In this document: positions 1-8,439 of the stretch, piece by piece
How positions within the stretch are numbered: position 1 is the stretch's first letter
How the letters are laid out: each line of letters starts with the position of its first letter
Source: Methylococcaceae bacterium UBA6146
Lineage (GTDB): Bacteria; Pseudomonadota; Gammaproteobacteria; Methylococcales; Methylomonadaceae
DNA: 17,948 nucleotides
Assembly (NCBI GenBank): GCA_002422395.1
Contig: DIUY01000015.1
Span: 1 to 17,948, forward strand
Reading direction: 5' to 3'
Program-made: the position numbers and the translations under genes
The notes under the pieces: model-generated
The model's input: the letters and a program-made list of their open reading frames with translations, nothing else
The model's database searches: none
Told to the model about the DNA's origin: nothing

Positions 1-93
1 GTCTAAAATATGGGGAGTATCATAGAAATCCAGAACGGTTTTTCTGTTTCGTCCTTGCGCCTTTTGCTCAGTGTGATATGGGGTGCCGAGCAT
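1..93 (-). CDS. Partial unidentified protein, N-terminal 31 codons only
   Basis: An open frame begins at an ATG at 93 and runs left off the window without a stop. It begins MLGTPYHTEQ and contains KTVLDFYD. A GGAG sits 7 bases upstream of the ATG, a good ribosome binding site that supports this start. The gene lies 32 bases after the rmuC stop on the same strand, so it could be cotranscribed with rmuC. I do not recognise the product. The KTVLDFYD stretch is loosely reminiscent of the first helix of NTF2/SnoaL-like proteins, but 31 residues cannot decide this. The charged, Gln-rich start shows no signal peptide or membrane segment. Confidence 0.4.
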   Translation of the reverse strand, partial: MLGTPYHTEQKAQGRNRKTVLDFYDTPHILD

Positions 94-125
94 GGTTTAT
101 CTCCGAGCCGCAACATGATCGACAG

Positions 126-1733
126 CTATGAGCCGTCATCCAATAGCACAGGCTGGACACCATCACTGTGCAGTTCCATCACTTCAACGCTACGCAGTTT
201 ACGCTCCATGACTTTGGTGCGCGTTGTTTGTAGGGTTTCCAATGTATTGGACGCTGAGTTGAGGTGTTTGTGGACAGCCGCCAATTGCTCGGAGTATTTA
301 ACAAATTCGGTTTTGACTTCAGCCAGCACTTTCCACACTTCACTGCTGCGTTTTTGCACGGCTAAGGTTCTAAAGCCCATGCTTAAGCTGTTCAGCAAGG
401 CCGATAGTGTAGTCGGGCCGGTGATTGTGATGCGGTGGGTGCGTTGCAGGCGTTCAAACAGTTCGGGGTGGCGCAGGATTTCGGCATACAGGCTTTCAAC
501 CGGCAGAAACATGATGGCAAAATCGGTGGAATGTGGCGGGTCGATGTATTTGCTGCTGATGTCTTTGGCAAAATTTTCTATGGCTTTCAACAACAGTTTT
601 TGTGCGGCATCAATAGTGGCGATGTTGCCCTCTTCCCAGGCTGCCAGTAAGGATTGGTAGCTTTCCAGCGGAAATTTTGAATCAATCGGTAACCACACGG
701 TTTTTTCATCAGACTTGCCAGGCAGTTTGACGGCGAATTCGACATTTTCCCGACTGCCTTGTTTGGTGGAAACATTAACGGCATATTGGTCAGGCGACAA
801 AATTTGTTCGAGGATGTTGCCCAGTTGGTACTCGCCCAAGATGCCACGGGTTTTGACGTTGGACAGCACTTTTTTCAGATCGCCGACACCAACCGCCAGA
901 TTCTGCATTTCGCCCAGGCCTTTATGGACTTGCTCCAGCCGGTCACTGACTTGCTTAAACGATTCGCCAAGCCGTTTTTCTAGCGTGTCGTGCAGTTTCT
1001 CGTCAACGGTTTTGCGCATTTCGTTGAGTTGTAGGTTATTGTCTTCGCGTATTGCTTTTAACTGGTTTTCTAGGGTTTCTTTGATTTCGAGGATGCTTTT
1101 TTTCGCTTGTGCCGTGGCTTCGGCTTGTTGTTTGTTTAAATCTGTAAACTGGATGCGCAATTGTTCATTGAAGTCTTTGATGCCGTCAGAAAATTTGCCT
1201 TCAAATGATTTTAAGCCGTTGTTCAATTCTTGCCGGTTGACTTGCGCATCGGTTTTTATCGTGGCTTCAAAGCCTTCGAGTTTTTGCAGGGTCTTGTCCC
1301 TGAACTCGTCTTGCTTTTTATTTAGCGCATCGCTTGATGCTTGGAATGAATGCGAAACACTCTGTTTGAAATCGCTGGAATTGTTGATGAGTTTTTCGGA
1401 GAGTTCGTTTAATGCGGCTTTAAATGCGTTGAGCTGCTGAATCTGTATCGCGCAATTTTCAGAAATACGTTTGAGTAACGTGTCTTGCAGGTTCTTAAAA
1501 ACGTCCTGGTTCTCACGCCGATTTTCGGCGCTGACCTCCCTAAGTTCTTTTCTGGATTCACAAAAGCCATTGGTTAGGGACGCTTCGTTGTTCTGAAGCA
1601 AGCGGACAAGTTCTTGGGTATTTGCCTGTGATTGCGCCTTAATCAGTAAGTTGATTCGGCTCAAGGCCAGCAAAAGTAAAATCAGGATGCCGGACAAAAG
1701 CGCGGCGCTAAGCATTAGCAATGGTTCTGTCAT
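126..1733 (-). CDS. rmuC: DNA recombination protein RmuC
   Basis: A 535-residue protein of the RmuC family, which restrains inversion of repeats and is related to restriction-type endonuclease folds. Its precise reaction is not established. It has one N-terminal membrane segment (about residues 5–24, Leu/Ile-rich), then a long Gln/Glu/Lys-rich coiled coil (about 30–280), then the conserved RmuC domain. That domain contains TRGILGEYQLGNILEQIL and WLPIDSKFPLESYQ, and a C-terminal part with FLPVESLYAE and GPTTLSALLNSL. This is the usual family layout, and the length is within the usual range. The start is an ATG at 1733 with AGG about 10 bases upstream. It is the last of four co-oriented genes (proA, nadD, rsfS, rmuC), but a 160-base gap with a hairpin separates it from rsfS, so it may have its own promoter. 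The protein is probably anchored in the inner membrane with the domain in the cytoplasm. Confidence 0.93.
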   Translation of the reverse strand: MTEPLLMLSAALLSGILILLLLALSRINLLIKAQSQANTQELVRLLQNNEASLTNGFCESRKELREVSAENRRENQDVFKNLQDTLLKRISENCAIQIQQLNAFKAALNELSEKLINNSSDFKQSVSHSFQASSDALNKKQDEFRDKTLQKLEGFEATIKTDAQVNRQELNNGLKSFEGKFSDGIKDFNEQLRIQFTDLNKQQAEATAQAKKSILEIKETLENQLKAIREDNNLQLNEMRKTVDEKLHDTLEKRLGESFKQVSDRLEQVHKGLGEMQNLAVGVGDLKKVLSNVKTRGILGEYQLGNILEQILSPDQYAVNVSTKQGSRENVEFAVKLPGKSDEKTVWLPIDSKFPLESYQSLLAAWEEGNIATIDAAQKLLLKAIENFAKDISSKYIDPPHSTDFAIMFLPVESLYAEILRHPELFERLQRTHRITITGPTTLSALLNSLSMGFRTLAVQKRSSEVWKVLAEVKTEFVKYSEQLAAVHKHLNSASNTLETLQTTRTKVMERKLRSVEVMELHSDGVQPVLLDDGS

Positions 1734-1778
1734 ATCGTATTACCTGCGGTAATTTAAAAGGGCCCTGTTTAACGATAG

Positions 1779-1796
1779 GCGGGGCAACAACCCCGC
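1779..1796. repeat. Short GC-rich hairpin between rsfS and rmuC
   Basis: GCGGGG and CCCCGC form a perfect 6-bp stem around a CAACAA loop. No T run follows on either strand, so it is not a standard intrinsic terminator. The rest of the 1734–1893 gap includes a TCGGGCTACGCCACGC string that resembles fragments of dispersed palindromic repeats common between proteobacterial genes. No second copy occurs in this window. Confidence 0.4.
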
Positions 1797-1893
1797 GTCC
1801 CTAACGTCGCAACAATGCTTGGCGATACGGCAAAACTGTTAAGGTGGCGGGAAATTGTCGGGCTACGCCACGCTAAACCGGGGCTATGTCAAT

Positions 1894-2247
1894 CTAGCCC
1901 ACTTCGGCTTCGTTTTCTTTCGGCCTGTCCACCGACCACAGTTTTTCCAGTTGGTAAAACTCCCGTGCTTGGGCGGTCATGGCATGGACAATCACATCGC
2001 CCAAATCCAACAACACCCAGTCTGAAGTGATATCGCCCTCGACGCCTAACGCCTTAAAGCCGCTCTCTTTAAGCCTTTCTTCGACATAATCACATAACGA
2101 TTTCAGATGGCGGTTGGAGGTGCCGGTCACCAGCACCATATAATCGGTAAAGCTGGTCTTGCCCCGGACATCTAATGTTGTAATGTATTGCCCTTTGCGT
2201 TCGTCCAAAATCTCTTGGACAATTTTTAATACTTCTTCTGCTTGCAT
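1894..2247 (-). CDS. rsfS: Ribosomal silencing factor RsfS
   Basis: A 117-residue protein of the RsfS/Iojap family. RsfS binds ribosomal protein uL14 on the 50S subunit and blocks joining to the 30S subunit when nutrients are scarce. Family sequence is continuous: DVRGKTSFTDYMVLVTGTSN (about residues 25–44), then a GVEG element, SDWVLLDLGDVIVHAM and REFYQLEKLW near the end. The last dozen residues (PKENEAEVG) form an acidic tail beyond the usual core. The ATG at 2247 has AGGA 6 bases upstream. The nadD stop is only 8 bases before this start, so the two genes are surely cotranscribed, the usual nadD–rsfS arrangement. The rlmH gene that often follows rsfS is not here; rmuC follows instead. Confidence 0.95.
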   Translation of the reverse strand: MQAEEVLKIVQEILDERKGQYITTLDVRGKTSFTDYMVLVTGTSNRHLKSLCDYVEERLKESGFKALGVEGDITSDWVLLDLGDVIVHAMTAQAREFYQLEKLWSVDRPKENEAEVG

Positions 2248-2255
2248 TCAAATTC

Positions 2256-2918
2256 CTAGTGTGGTGTGAGATTGGGCGTTTGGTAAAGCCCGTTTTGCTT
2301 AATGTAAGTGATAACCGCATCGGGCAATAAGAACCCTGGGTTATGCTGTTCTGCGATCATATTTCTGATGGCGGTTGCGGAAATGTCCAGTTGGGTGACC
2401 GCTTGAAAAAACAGCTTGCCCGCAACGGTTTGTGCCAGTTCTTGTTGCCCGCTGGCCAGTCGGCCGGTGAAAAAATCATCCAACGCCTGTGCCGTAAAGC
2501 CTGGCCTCGTCATCACGACAATATGCGCGTAACTGAACAATTGTTGCCATTGATGCCAACGGGCCAAGTGGTTGAACGCATCGCTGCCGATAAATAACAA
2601 CAGCGGTTCGTTGGGGAATTCCTGCCGCAACGATTTAAGCGTATCGACCATATAAGACGGCCCTCCCCTGTCCAGCTCGCGGCTGTCAACGGTTAAACCA
2701 GGGTGCTTAGTCACGGCCAGCTTCAGCATCTGCAAGCGCATTTGCGCGGTTGCGGCAGGTTGCGCACGGTGCGGCGGCGTGGCGCTGGGGGTTAACCGGA
2801 CTTCAGCCAAGCCGAAAATTTCCTTAACTTCCAATGCGGCACGCAAATGCCCGTAATGGACCGGATCAAACGTGCCGCCAAAAATCCCGATCAAGTTACT
2901 GCCTGATATGGCCGTCAC
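2256..2918 (-). CDS. nadD: Nicotinate-nucleotide adenylyltransferase NadD
   Basis: A 220-residue enzyme that adenylates nicotinate mononucleotide to deamido-NAD in the cytoplasm, the shared late step of NAD synthesis. The nucleotidyltransferase signature is intact: GIFGGTFDPVHYGHLRAALE with the HxGH motif at H21 and H24, followed by a PPHR element. LLLFIGSDAFNHLARWHQW is the substrate-binding stretch, and ISATAIRNMI is the C-terminal ISSTxIR-type motif. The frame opens at a GTG at 2918, inside the 3' end of proA (23-base overlap). A TTG at 2894, one base after the proA stop, would give MIGIFGGTF and is an alternative start. Either way translation is likely coupled to proA. The next gene is rsfS after 8 bases. 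The family call is firm; the start is uncertain by 8 codons. Confidence 0.94.
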   Translation of the reverse strand: MTAISGSNLIGIFGGTFDPVHYGHLRAALEVKEIFGLAEVRLTPSATPPHRAQPAATAQMRLQMLKLAVTKHPGLTVDSRELDRGGPSYMVDTLKSLRQEFPNEPLLLFIGSDAFNHLARWHQWQQLFSYAHIVVMTRPGFTAQALDDFFTGRLASGQQELAQTVAGKLFFQAVTQLDISATAIRNMIAEQHNPGFLLPDAVITYIKQNGLYQTPNLTPH

Positions 2919-4152
2919 CCAGCACGATGTATTTTAACGACGTAAGCCCTTTCAAACCCACCGGGCCACGGGCGTGGAGCTTGTCGGTGCTGATGCCGAT
3001 TTCCGCCCCCAAACCGTATTCAAAGCCGTCGGCAAAGCGCGTGGAGGCATTGACCATCACCGAGCTGGAATCGACTTCGCGCAGGAAACGCCGCGCCAAA
3101 GTGTAGTCTTCGGTCACAATCGCTTCGGTGTGGCTGGAGCTGTATTGGTTGATATGCGCCATTGCCTCGTCGATGCCCTCAACAATTTTTATCGACAAAA
3201 TCGGCGCCAGATATTCGGTGCGCCAGTCTTCTTCGGTCGCCCGTTTACACGCGGGTATCAGCGAACAAGTCTTAGCGCAACCACGCAACTCAACGCCTTT
3301 CTCCAGATAGATGCCCGCCAGCAATGGCAAGACTTTCGGCGCGATACTTTCGGCAACCAACAGGGTTTCCATGGCATTGCAAACACCATAACGATGGGTT
3401 TTGGCATTGACGGCAATCTTAACCGCCTTGTCCATATCGGCGCTGCCGTCAATATAGACATGACACAGACCGTCCAGATGCTTGATGACCGGAATCGTTG
3501 CCTCGTTGGCAATCCGCTCAATCAGGCTTTTGCCGCCTCTGGGCACAATGATGTCAACGTATTGGCTCATCGTGATGAGTTCGCCGACTGCGGCACGGTC
3601 GGCAGTCGCGACAATTTGCACCGCTGCGGTAGGCAAGCCCACAGCCGCCAAGCCTTCGGTGATGCATGCGGCTATCGCTTGGTTGGAATGTAGTGCCTCC
3701 GACCCGCCCCTCAAAATGCAGGCATTGCCCGATTTTAGGCATAAGGCGGCGGCATCGACCGTCACATTGGGCCGGGATTCGTAAATGATGCCGATCACGC
3801 CCAAGGGCACCCGCATTTGCCCAACTTGGATGCCACTGGGCCGGTAACTTAAATCGGTTATTTCACCGACGGGGTCAGGCAACGCGGCAACTTGTTTCAA
3901 GCCTTCAATCATGGCGTCAATGCTTTTCGGCGTCAGAGCCAACCGGTCAAGCGAGGCCGCATCAAGGCCATTTTGCTTGCCCGCCGCCAAATCCTTCTGG
4001 TTTTCCGTAGCTAAGCGTTCGCGGCTGGTTTCGAGCGCTTGGGCGATTGCCTGCAACGCCAGATTTTTTTTGCCTGATTCGGTGCGGCTTATTTCCCGTC
4101 CGGCTAATTTTGCCTGGAGGCCGAGGCCGTGCATGTATTCTTTAATATCCAC
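2896..4152 (-). CDS. proA: Gamma-glutamyl phosphate reductase ProA
   Basis: A 418-residue cytoplasmic enzyme of the aldehyde dehydrogenase superfamily that reduces gamma-glutamyl phosphate with NADPH to glutamate semialdehyde, the second step of proline synthesis. The N-terminal part reads LGVIGIIYESRPNVTVDAAA and ILRGGSEALHSN. The catalytic cysteine is about residue 258, in GVCNAMETLL. The C-terminal motif VNASTRFADGFEYGLGAEIG is followed by HARGPVGLKGLTS. The frame is open to a GTG at 4167. I chose the GTG at 4152 because it gives the family-typical MDIKEYM start and has GGA 6 bases upstream. It also gives almost exactly the usual length. The proA stop overlaps or abuts the nadD start, so proA heads the proA–nadD–rsfS operon. 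The proB kinase gene is not in the window. Confidence 0.95.
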   Translation of the reverse strand: MDIKEYMHGLGLQAKLAGREISRTESGKKNLALQAIAQALETSRERLATENQKDLAAGKQNGLDAASLDRLALTPKSIDAMIEGLKQVAALPDPVGEITDLSYRPSGIQVGQMRVPLGVIGIIYESRPNVTVDAAALCLKSGNACILRGGSEALHSNQAIAACITEGLAAVGLPTAAVQIVATADRAAVGELITMSQYVDIIVPRGGKSLIERIANEATIPVIKHLDGLCHVYIDGSADMDKAVKIAVNAKTHRYGVCNAMETLLVAESIAPKVLPLLAGIYLEKGVELRGCAKTCSLIPACKRATEEDWRTEYLAPILSIKIVEGIDEAMAHINQYSSSHTEAIVTEDYTLARRFLREVDSSSVMVNASTRFADGFEYGLGAEIGISTDKLHARGPVGLKGLTSLKYIVLGDGHIRQ

Positions 4153-4167
4153 TCGATTTCCACTCAC

Positions 4168-4490
4168 TGCTTATAAACTAACCCGCAATTATATCGGTTA
4201 ATCAAGGCCATTAACAGCGCGGGTAATTTAAGGTATGCGCCCTACCCCGCTATAGGAAATCTCAATTCCCCTTCATTTGTATTAGAATAAGTGGGTTTAT
4301 TTAACCGTTTAGATACCGGCGATCAAATAAACAAGACTGCCGATAACCGTCTGACGGCTTCGTAAGTGGATATTCATAACAACTTAACCTTATTAAGTCT
4401 GTGGGGCCATCCCCCGTATGTTATCCGCTTAAGGCGCTAGGCCGTTATGGGTAAACATAATCAAATAATTATAAAACAGGGTTGGATTTT
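4168..4490. other. Gene-free divergent region between proA and the membrane protein
   Basis: No gene is supported here. It should hold the promoters of proA (minus) and the DUF5765-like gene (plus). I see three small symmetries: an imperfect hairpin at 4216–4251 (AGCGCGGGTA with TACCCCGCT), CCGTC-T-GACGG at 4347–4357, and ACTTAA-5-TTAAGT at 4382–4398. None matches an operator or riboswitch that I recognise. A TATAAA at about 4470 lies too close to the start codon to be a credible -10 box for the downstream gene. Confidence 0.4.
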
Positions 4491-5246
4491 ATGTGTTGGA
4501 GTGGAGAGGCGTCCGGTGTGTTAGCGGTCGCGGGTCTGAGTACCGCAGCGTATGTCGCGCTGAAACAAGGGGAATCGAAAGAGCTTTGGATCCCGTTGAC
4601 TTATTTTGCCTTGATGGAATTATTGCAGGCGCTCACATATGTCTATATCGACTTATGTGATAATCCGAACAATCAGATACTCACCTTGCTGGGTTATTTG
4701 CATGTCGCGTTCCAGCCATTTTTTGTCAATATGGTGGCAATGTATTTCATACCGGTTAGCGTCAAATTAAAAATCCGCACAACGGTTTATACCATTTGCG
4801 CGATTGGCTCACTGGCGATGCTGATCAAAATGTATCCTTTTGATTGGGCGGGCATGTGCCATATCGGTCAAGAAGGTTTTTGCGGCCCGCACGTCTGTTC
4901 AGTGCATGGCGATTGGCATATCGCCTGGCAAATGCCTTTGAACGGCCTGTTATCGGAACCTATTGCCTGGCTGTTTGATTTCCAATGGGGGCTGCATGCG
5001 CTGACTTATATTCTGGTGGCGTTCATTATGCCGGTTATTTACGGCTCATGGCGTTTCGTCGGTTTCCACTATTTGATTGGGCCGCTGATTTCCGACCTGA
5101 CCACCGATGACCCTAACGAGTATGCGGCGGTCTGGTGCCTGTTTTCTATCGCATTATGCGTGTCGGTGATTAAAACGCCGATCAGAAAGTATCTGCACGT
5201 TAAAACTTGGCCGTTTTACAAACCTGAGATAGGTGACTCGCTATAG
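4491..5246 (+). CDS. Polytopic membrane protein, DUF5765-like, function unknown
   Basis: A protein of about 251 residues with roughly seven hydrophobic segments and no cleavable signal peptide. It begins MCWSGEASG, which I associate with the DUF5765 family of uncharacterised membrane proteins; the family name is from memory. Polar features that stand out are FALMELLQALTY (a membrane Glu), LGYLHVAFQPFF, and a Cys/His-rich loop at residues 123–143: C123, H124, C131, H134, C136, H139 and H143, in the order CH..CGPH.CS.HGDWH. Later come GSWRF, GFHYL and AAVWCL. Loop residues of this kind could bind a metal or form disulfides, but this is inference. An in-frame TTG lies at 4482; I chose the ATG at 4491 because AGGG is 9 bases upstream and the MCWS start fits. 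It stands alone, between the divergent proA and the co-oriented pntA 187 bases away. Confidence 0.8.
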   Translation: MCWSGEASGVLAVAGLSTAAYVALKQGESKELWIPLTYFALMELLQALTYVYIDLCDNPNNQILTLLGYLHVAFQPFFVNMVAMYFIPVSVKLKIRTTVYTICAIGSLAMLIKMYPFDWAGMCHIGQEGFCGPHVCSVHGDWHIAWQMPLNGLLSEPIAWLFDFQWGLHALTYILVAFIMPVIYGSWRFVGFHYLIGPLISDLTTDDPNEYAAVWCLFSIALCVSVIKTPIRKYLHVKTWPFYKPEIGDSL

Positions 5247-5343
5247 TCCAGCGGCAACTGATTTTACTAAATAGTTCAACAGCATATAGTGAGTGTGGCT
5301 TGTTATTCTGGTAAAGTCAGCCCGTAAAACCAACCGCCCCCGC

Positions 5344-5405
5344 TTTGGAATGGGTTGAAAAAAACCTCGCAACCTTTAGGTTACGGCACTTTTATCCATT
5401 CCAAA
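5344..5405 (+). promoter_or_regulatory. Nested inverted repeats ahead of pntA
   Basis: TTTGGAATGG (5344–5353) and CCATTCCAAA (5396–5405) are perfect 10-base inverted copies 42 bases apart. In RNA the stem extends by one G–U and one U–A pair. Inside lies AACCT-TT-AGGTT (5371–5382), a second small hairpin. The outer arm ends 18 bases before the AGGAG of pntA. This could be an RNA leader structure controlling pntAB, or paired binding sites for a dimeric regulator. The symmetry is seen directly; the role is inferred. No T run follows, so it is not a terminator. Confidence 0.55.
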
Positions 5406-5433
5406 CAGGCAACCGACTGATACAGGAGACATT

Positions 5434-6993
5434 ATGAAAATTGGTATACCGAAAGAAATTTTTCCCGGTGAAAAGCGCGTAGCCACGACACCCGATGCGG
5501 CTAAAGAGATCATCAAACTAGGCTTTTCCGTATGCGTAGAAAGCGGGGCGGGTGAAGCCGCTAATATTTCCGATGACGCCTATCGTGCGGCCGGTGTTGA
5601 GGTGATCGCCGACACCCAAACCTTATGGCAGCAAGCGGACATCATCATGAAAGTGCGTGTCCCGATGAATCGCCCCAAACTGGGCATTAATGAGCCTGAG
5701 CTGATGCCGGAAGGCCGCTGTTTGATCAGTTTTATCTGGCCGGCACAAAATGAACCTGTCATGCAGCAACTGGCGGCCAAAAACACCACGGTGCTGGCAA
5801 TGGACAGTGTGCCACGCATGTCCCGGGCGCAAAAAATGGATGCGTTAAGCTCCATGGCCAATATCGCCGGTTATCGCGCCATTGTTGAAGCCGCCCAATA
5901 TTTCGGGCGTTTTTTTACCGGCCAAATCACCGCCGCCGGAAAAATCCCGCCTGCCAAAGTATTGGTCATTGGTGCCGGTGTGGCAGGTCTTGCCGCGATT
6001 GGCACGGCCAAAAGCATGGGCGCTATCGTGCGTGCCTTCGATACCCGCCCCGAAGTTAAGGAACAAATCGAAAGCATGGACGCCGAGTTCTTGATGCTTG
6101 ATTTTAAAGAAGAAGGATCAGGCACCGGCGGTTATGCCAAAACCATGTCGCCTGAGTTTATCGCGGCGGAAATGGCCTTGTTCGCCGAACAAGCCAAAGA
6201 GGTGGACATCATTGTCACCACGGCGCTGATCCCCGGCAAACCGGCACCCAAGCTAATCACCGCCGCCATGGTTAAATCAATGAAGCCCGGCAGCGTCATT
6301 GTCGATTTGGCGGCTGAACAAGGCGGCAATTGCGAATTGACCGAAAAAAATAAAGTCGTCGTCAAGCACGATGTCACCCTGATTGGTTTCACCGATCTGC
6401 CCAGCCGTCTCGCCAACCAATCAAGCCAGCTTTACGCAACCAACCTCAGGCATTTATTGACCGAACTCACGCCGGCAAAAGATGGCATGGTCAACATTAA
6501 TATGGATGATGAAGTGATCCGTGGCGCGACTGTTATCAAAGAAGGCAAAATAACTTGGCCGCCACCGCCGCCCAAACTCAGCGCCGCACCGGCTGCCAGC
6601 GCCCAAGCCAGCGTCGCTGTTGTGGCAAAAAAAGAACCGTCGGCACTGGTCAAGGCCGCCAAGCAGTTTTTACCGATGCTGCTGGCGGGTCTGGTTTTAT
6701 TTGGCGTCGGCGCGGTCGCGCCAGAATCGTTTATGACCCATTTCACCGTGTTTGTGCTTGCCTGTTTCGTCGGTTATCAGGTTATCTGGAACGTGACGCC
6801 CGCGTTGCACACGCCGTTAATGAGCGTCACCAACGCCATCAGCGGCATTATTGTCATCGGCGCTATCCTGCAAGTGTCGGCAACTAGCGGCACGGTCAGC
6901 CTGCTTGCGGGACTGGCGACCCTCATTGCTTCCATCAATATTGTCGGCGGCTTTTTAGTCACCCGCCGTATGCTGGACATGTTCAGAAAATAA
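5434..6993 (+). CDS. pntA: NAD(P) transhydrogenase subunit alpha PntA
   Basis: The 519-residue alpha subunit of the proton-translocating transhydrogenase, which uses the proton gradient to drive hydride transfer from NADH to NADP+ in the inner membrane. The N-terminal alanine-dehydrogenase/PNT domain (about 1–375) contains PKEIFPGEKRVATTPD at the start and the NAD-binding glycine motif VLVIGAGVAGLAAIGTA (from about residue 176). It also has the RAFDTRPEVKEQIESM stretch typical of domain I. A Pro/Ala-rich linker (about 372–400, beginning PPPPPK) leads to four membrane helices (about 410–515). The subunit is therefore the undivided E. coli type, not the split alpha1/alpha2 type. The ATG has AGGAG 5 bases upstream. 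pntB follows 13 bases after the stop, so both are one transcript. Confidence 0.96.
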   Translation: MKIGIPKEIFPGEKRVATTPDAAKEIIKLGFSVCVESGAGEAANISDDAYRAAGVEVIADTQTLWQQADIIMKVRVPMNRPKLGINEPELMPEGRCLISFIWPAQNEPVMQQLAAKNTTVLAMDSVPRMSRAQKMDALSSMANIAGYRAIVEAAQYFGRFFTGQITAAGKIPPAKVLVIGAGVAGLAAIGTAKSMGAIVRAFDTRPEVKEQIESMDAEFLMLDFKEEGSGTGGYAKTMSPEFIAAEMALFAEQAKEVDIIVTTALIPGKPAPKLITAAMVKSMKPGSVIVDLAAEQGGNCELTEKNKVVVKHDVTLIGFTDLPSRLANQSSQLYATNLRHLLTELTPAKDGMVNINMDDEVIRGATVIKEGKITWPPPPPKLSAAPAASAQASVAVVAKKEPSALVKAAKQFLPMLLAGLVLFGVGAVAPESFMTHFTVFVLACFVGYQVIWNVTPALHTPLMSVTNAISGIIVIGAILQVSATSGTVSLLAGLATLIASINIVGGFLVTRRMLDMFRK

Positions 6994-7006
6994 CCGGAGA
7001 AACCTA

Positions 7007-8431
7007 ATGTCCCAAAGTTTAGTCACGATGTCCTACATCGTCGCCACCATTCTGTTCATCCTTAGCCTAAGTGGTTTAAGCAATCAGGAATCCGCCCGCC
7101 GGGGCAATTATTACGGCATGTTAGGCATGGCTATCGCCATTATAGCGACGGCTTTAAGCGGCTCTGTCACCGCTTACGAAACCCTCTTCGGCGCGGTATT
7201 GGTGGGTGGCTGCATCGGCGCCTTCGCGGCGGCAAAAATTCATATGACGCAAATGCCGGAACTGGTCGCCATTATGCACAGCCTAGTCGGCCTGGCGGCA
7301 GTTTTGGTCGGTTATGCCAATTTTATGGACAGCTCAATCCATATTGGGGGGGTGGAAAAAACCATTCATGAAATAGAAATTTATGCGGGTATTTTAATCG
7401 GTGCAATCACCTTTTCCGGTTCGGTCATCGCCTTTGGTAAGTTGAGCGAAAAAATCACCGGCAAACCCCTATTGTTACCAGGAAGGCACTGGCTTAACCT
7501 GGCGTTGCTCCTCGGCGCCATTGTGTTGGGTTTCACTTTTTTGGATCAAATAGACGATGGCGTAGGGGCCTTGCCTTTGCTGTATATGGATACTAGCGGC
7601 GCCTTCCCCTTAGTTATCATGACGTTGATCGCGCTATTTTTTGGTATGCACATGGTCATGGCAATTGGCGGCGCCGACATGCCCGTCGTGGTGTCCATGC
7701 TCAACAGTTATTCCGGCTGGGCCGCAGCGGCAACTGGTTTTATGCTCGGCAATGACCTGTTAATCGTCACTGGCGCGTTGGTCGGTAGCAGCGGGGCTAT
7801 CTTGAGTTACATCATGTGCCACGCCATGAACCGGAATTTTATCAGCGTTATTGCCGGGGGGTTTGGCACAGGAAACGGTGGCCCGGCAGCCGTTATTGAA
7901 GGTGAAGTGCAGCCAATCAATGCCGAAGATACCGCAAAATTATTGTTGTCGGCAAAAAACATCGTGATTATCCCTGGTTACGGCATGGCAGTCGCCCAAG
8001 CCCAGCATACCGTTAATGACATCACCAAATTATTGCGCGAAAAAGGCAAAAAAGTGCGTTTTGGCATCCATCCAGTCGCAGGCCGTATGCCCGGACATAT
8101 GAACGTCTTGCTGGCGGAAGCCAAAGTGCCTTACGACATTGTTTATGAAATGGATGAAATTAACGAGGACTTCCCGCATGTCGATGTCTCCATCGTCATC
8201 GGCGCCAATGATATAGTCAACCCGTCAGCCCTCGATGACCCTAACAGCCCGATAGCGGGTATGCCGGTGTTGGAATGCTGGAAAGGCGAAACCACCATAG
8301 TATTGAAACGGAGCATGGCATCGGGCTACGCCGGTGTTGGCAACCCATTGTTTGTTATGGACAATACCCGCATGTTATTTGGTGACGCCAACACCAGTAT
8401 GCAGGCGGTTTTAAAGGCGTTGCAGGGTTGA
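7007..8431 (+). CDS. pntB: NAD(P) transhydrogenase subunit beta PntB
   Basis: The 474-residue beta subunit of the transhydrogenase. The N-terminal membrane domain has about nine helices (residues 1–275), including the Gly/Ala-rich FGAVLVGGCIGAFAAAK and the helix with MHSLVGLAAVLVGYA. The C-terminal NADP-binding domain (about 300–474) shows IIPGYGMAVAQAQHTV, FGIHPVAGRMPGHMNVLLAE, YDIVYEMDEIN, VIGANDIVNP and the end LFGDA. These are all hallmark domain III elements. The length is close to E. coli PntB. The ATG lies 13 bases after the pntA stop with GGAG 7 bases upstream. A perfect 8-bp hairpin follows the stop codon within 10 bases. Confidence 0.97.
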   Translation: MSQSLVTMSYIVATILFILSLSGLSNQESARRGNYYGMLGMAIAIIATALSGSVTAYETLFGAVLVGGCIGAFAAAKIHMTQMPELVAIMHSLVGLAAVLVGYANFMDSSIHIGGVEKTIHEIEIYAGILIGAITFSGSVIAFGKLSEKITGKPLLLPGRHWLNLALLLGAIVLGFTFLDQIDDGVGALPLLYMDTSGAFPLVIMTLIALFFGMHMVMAIGGADMPVVVSMLNSYSGWAAAATGFMLGNDLLIVTGALVGSSGAILSYIMCHAMNRNFISVIAGGFGTGNGGPAAVIEGEVQPINAEDTAKLLLSAKNIVIIPGYGMAVAQAQHTVNDITKLLREKGKKVRFGIHPVAGRMPGHMNVLLAEAKVPYDIVYEMDEINEDFPHVDVSIVIGANDIVNPSALDDPNSPIAGMPVLECWKGETTIVLKRSMASGYAGVGNPLFVMDNTRMLFGDANTSMQAVLKALQG

Positions 8432-8439
8432 TGGGGTTC

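Noticed and set aside
10..1440. Several open frames on the plus strand opposite rmuC.
   Set aside because: They are antisense to an intact, well-recognised rmuC and their translations are Ser/Cys/Arg-rich without any family resemblance.
4291..4365. A 24-codon plus-strand frame starting GTG and ending DNRLTAS.
   Set aside because: It has no ribosome binding site, is very short and has no recognisable family; an open frame of this length is expected by chance.
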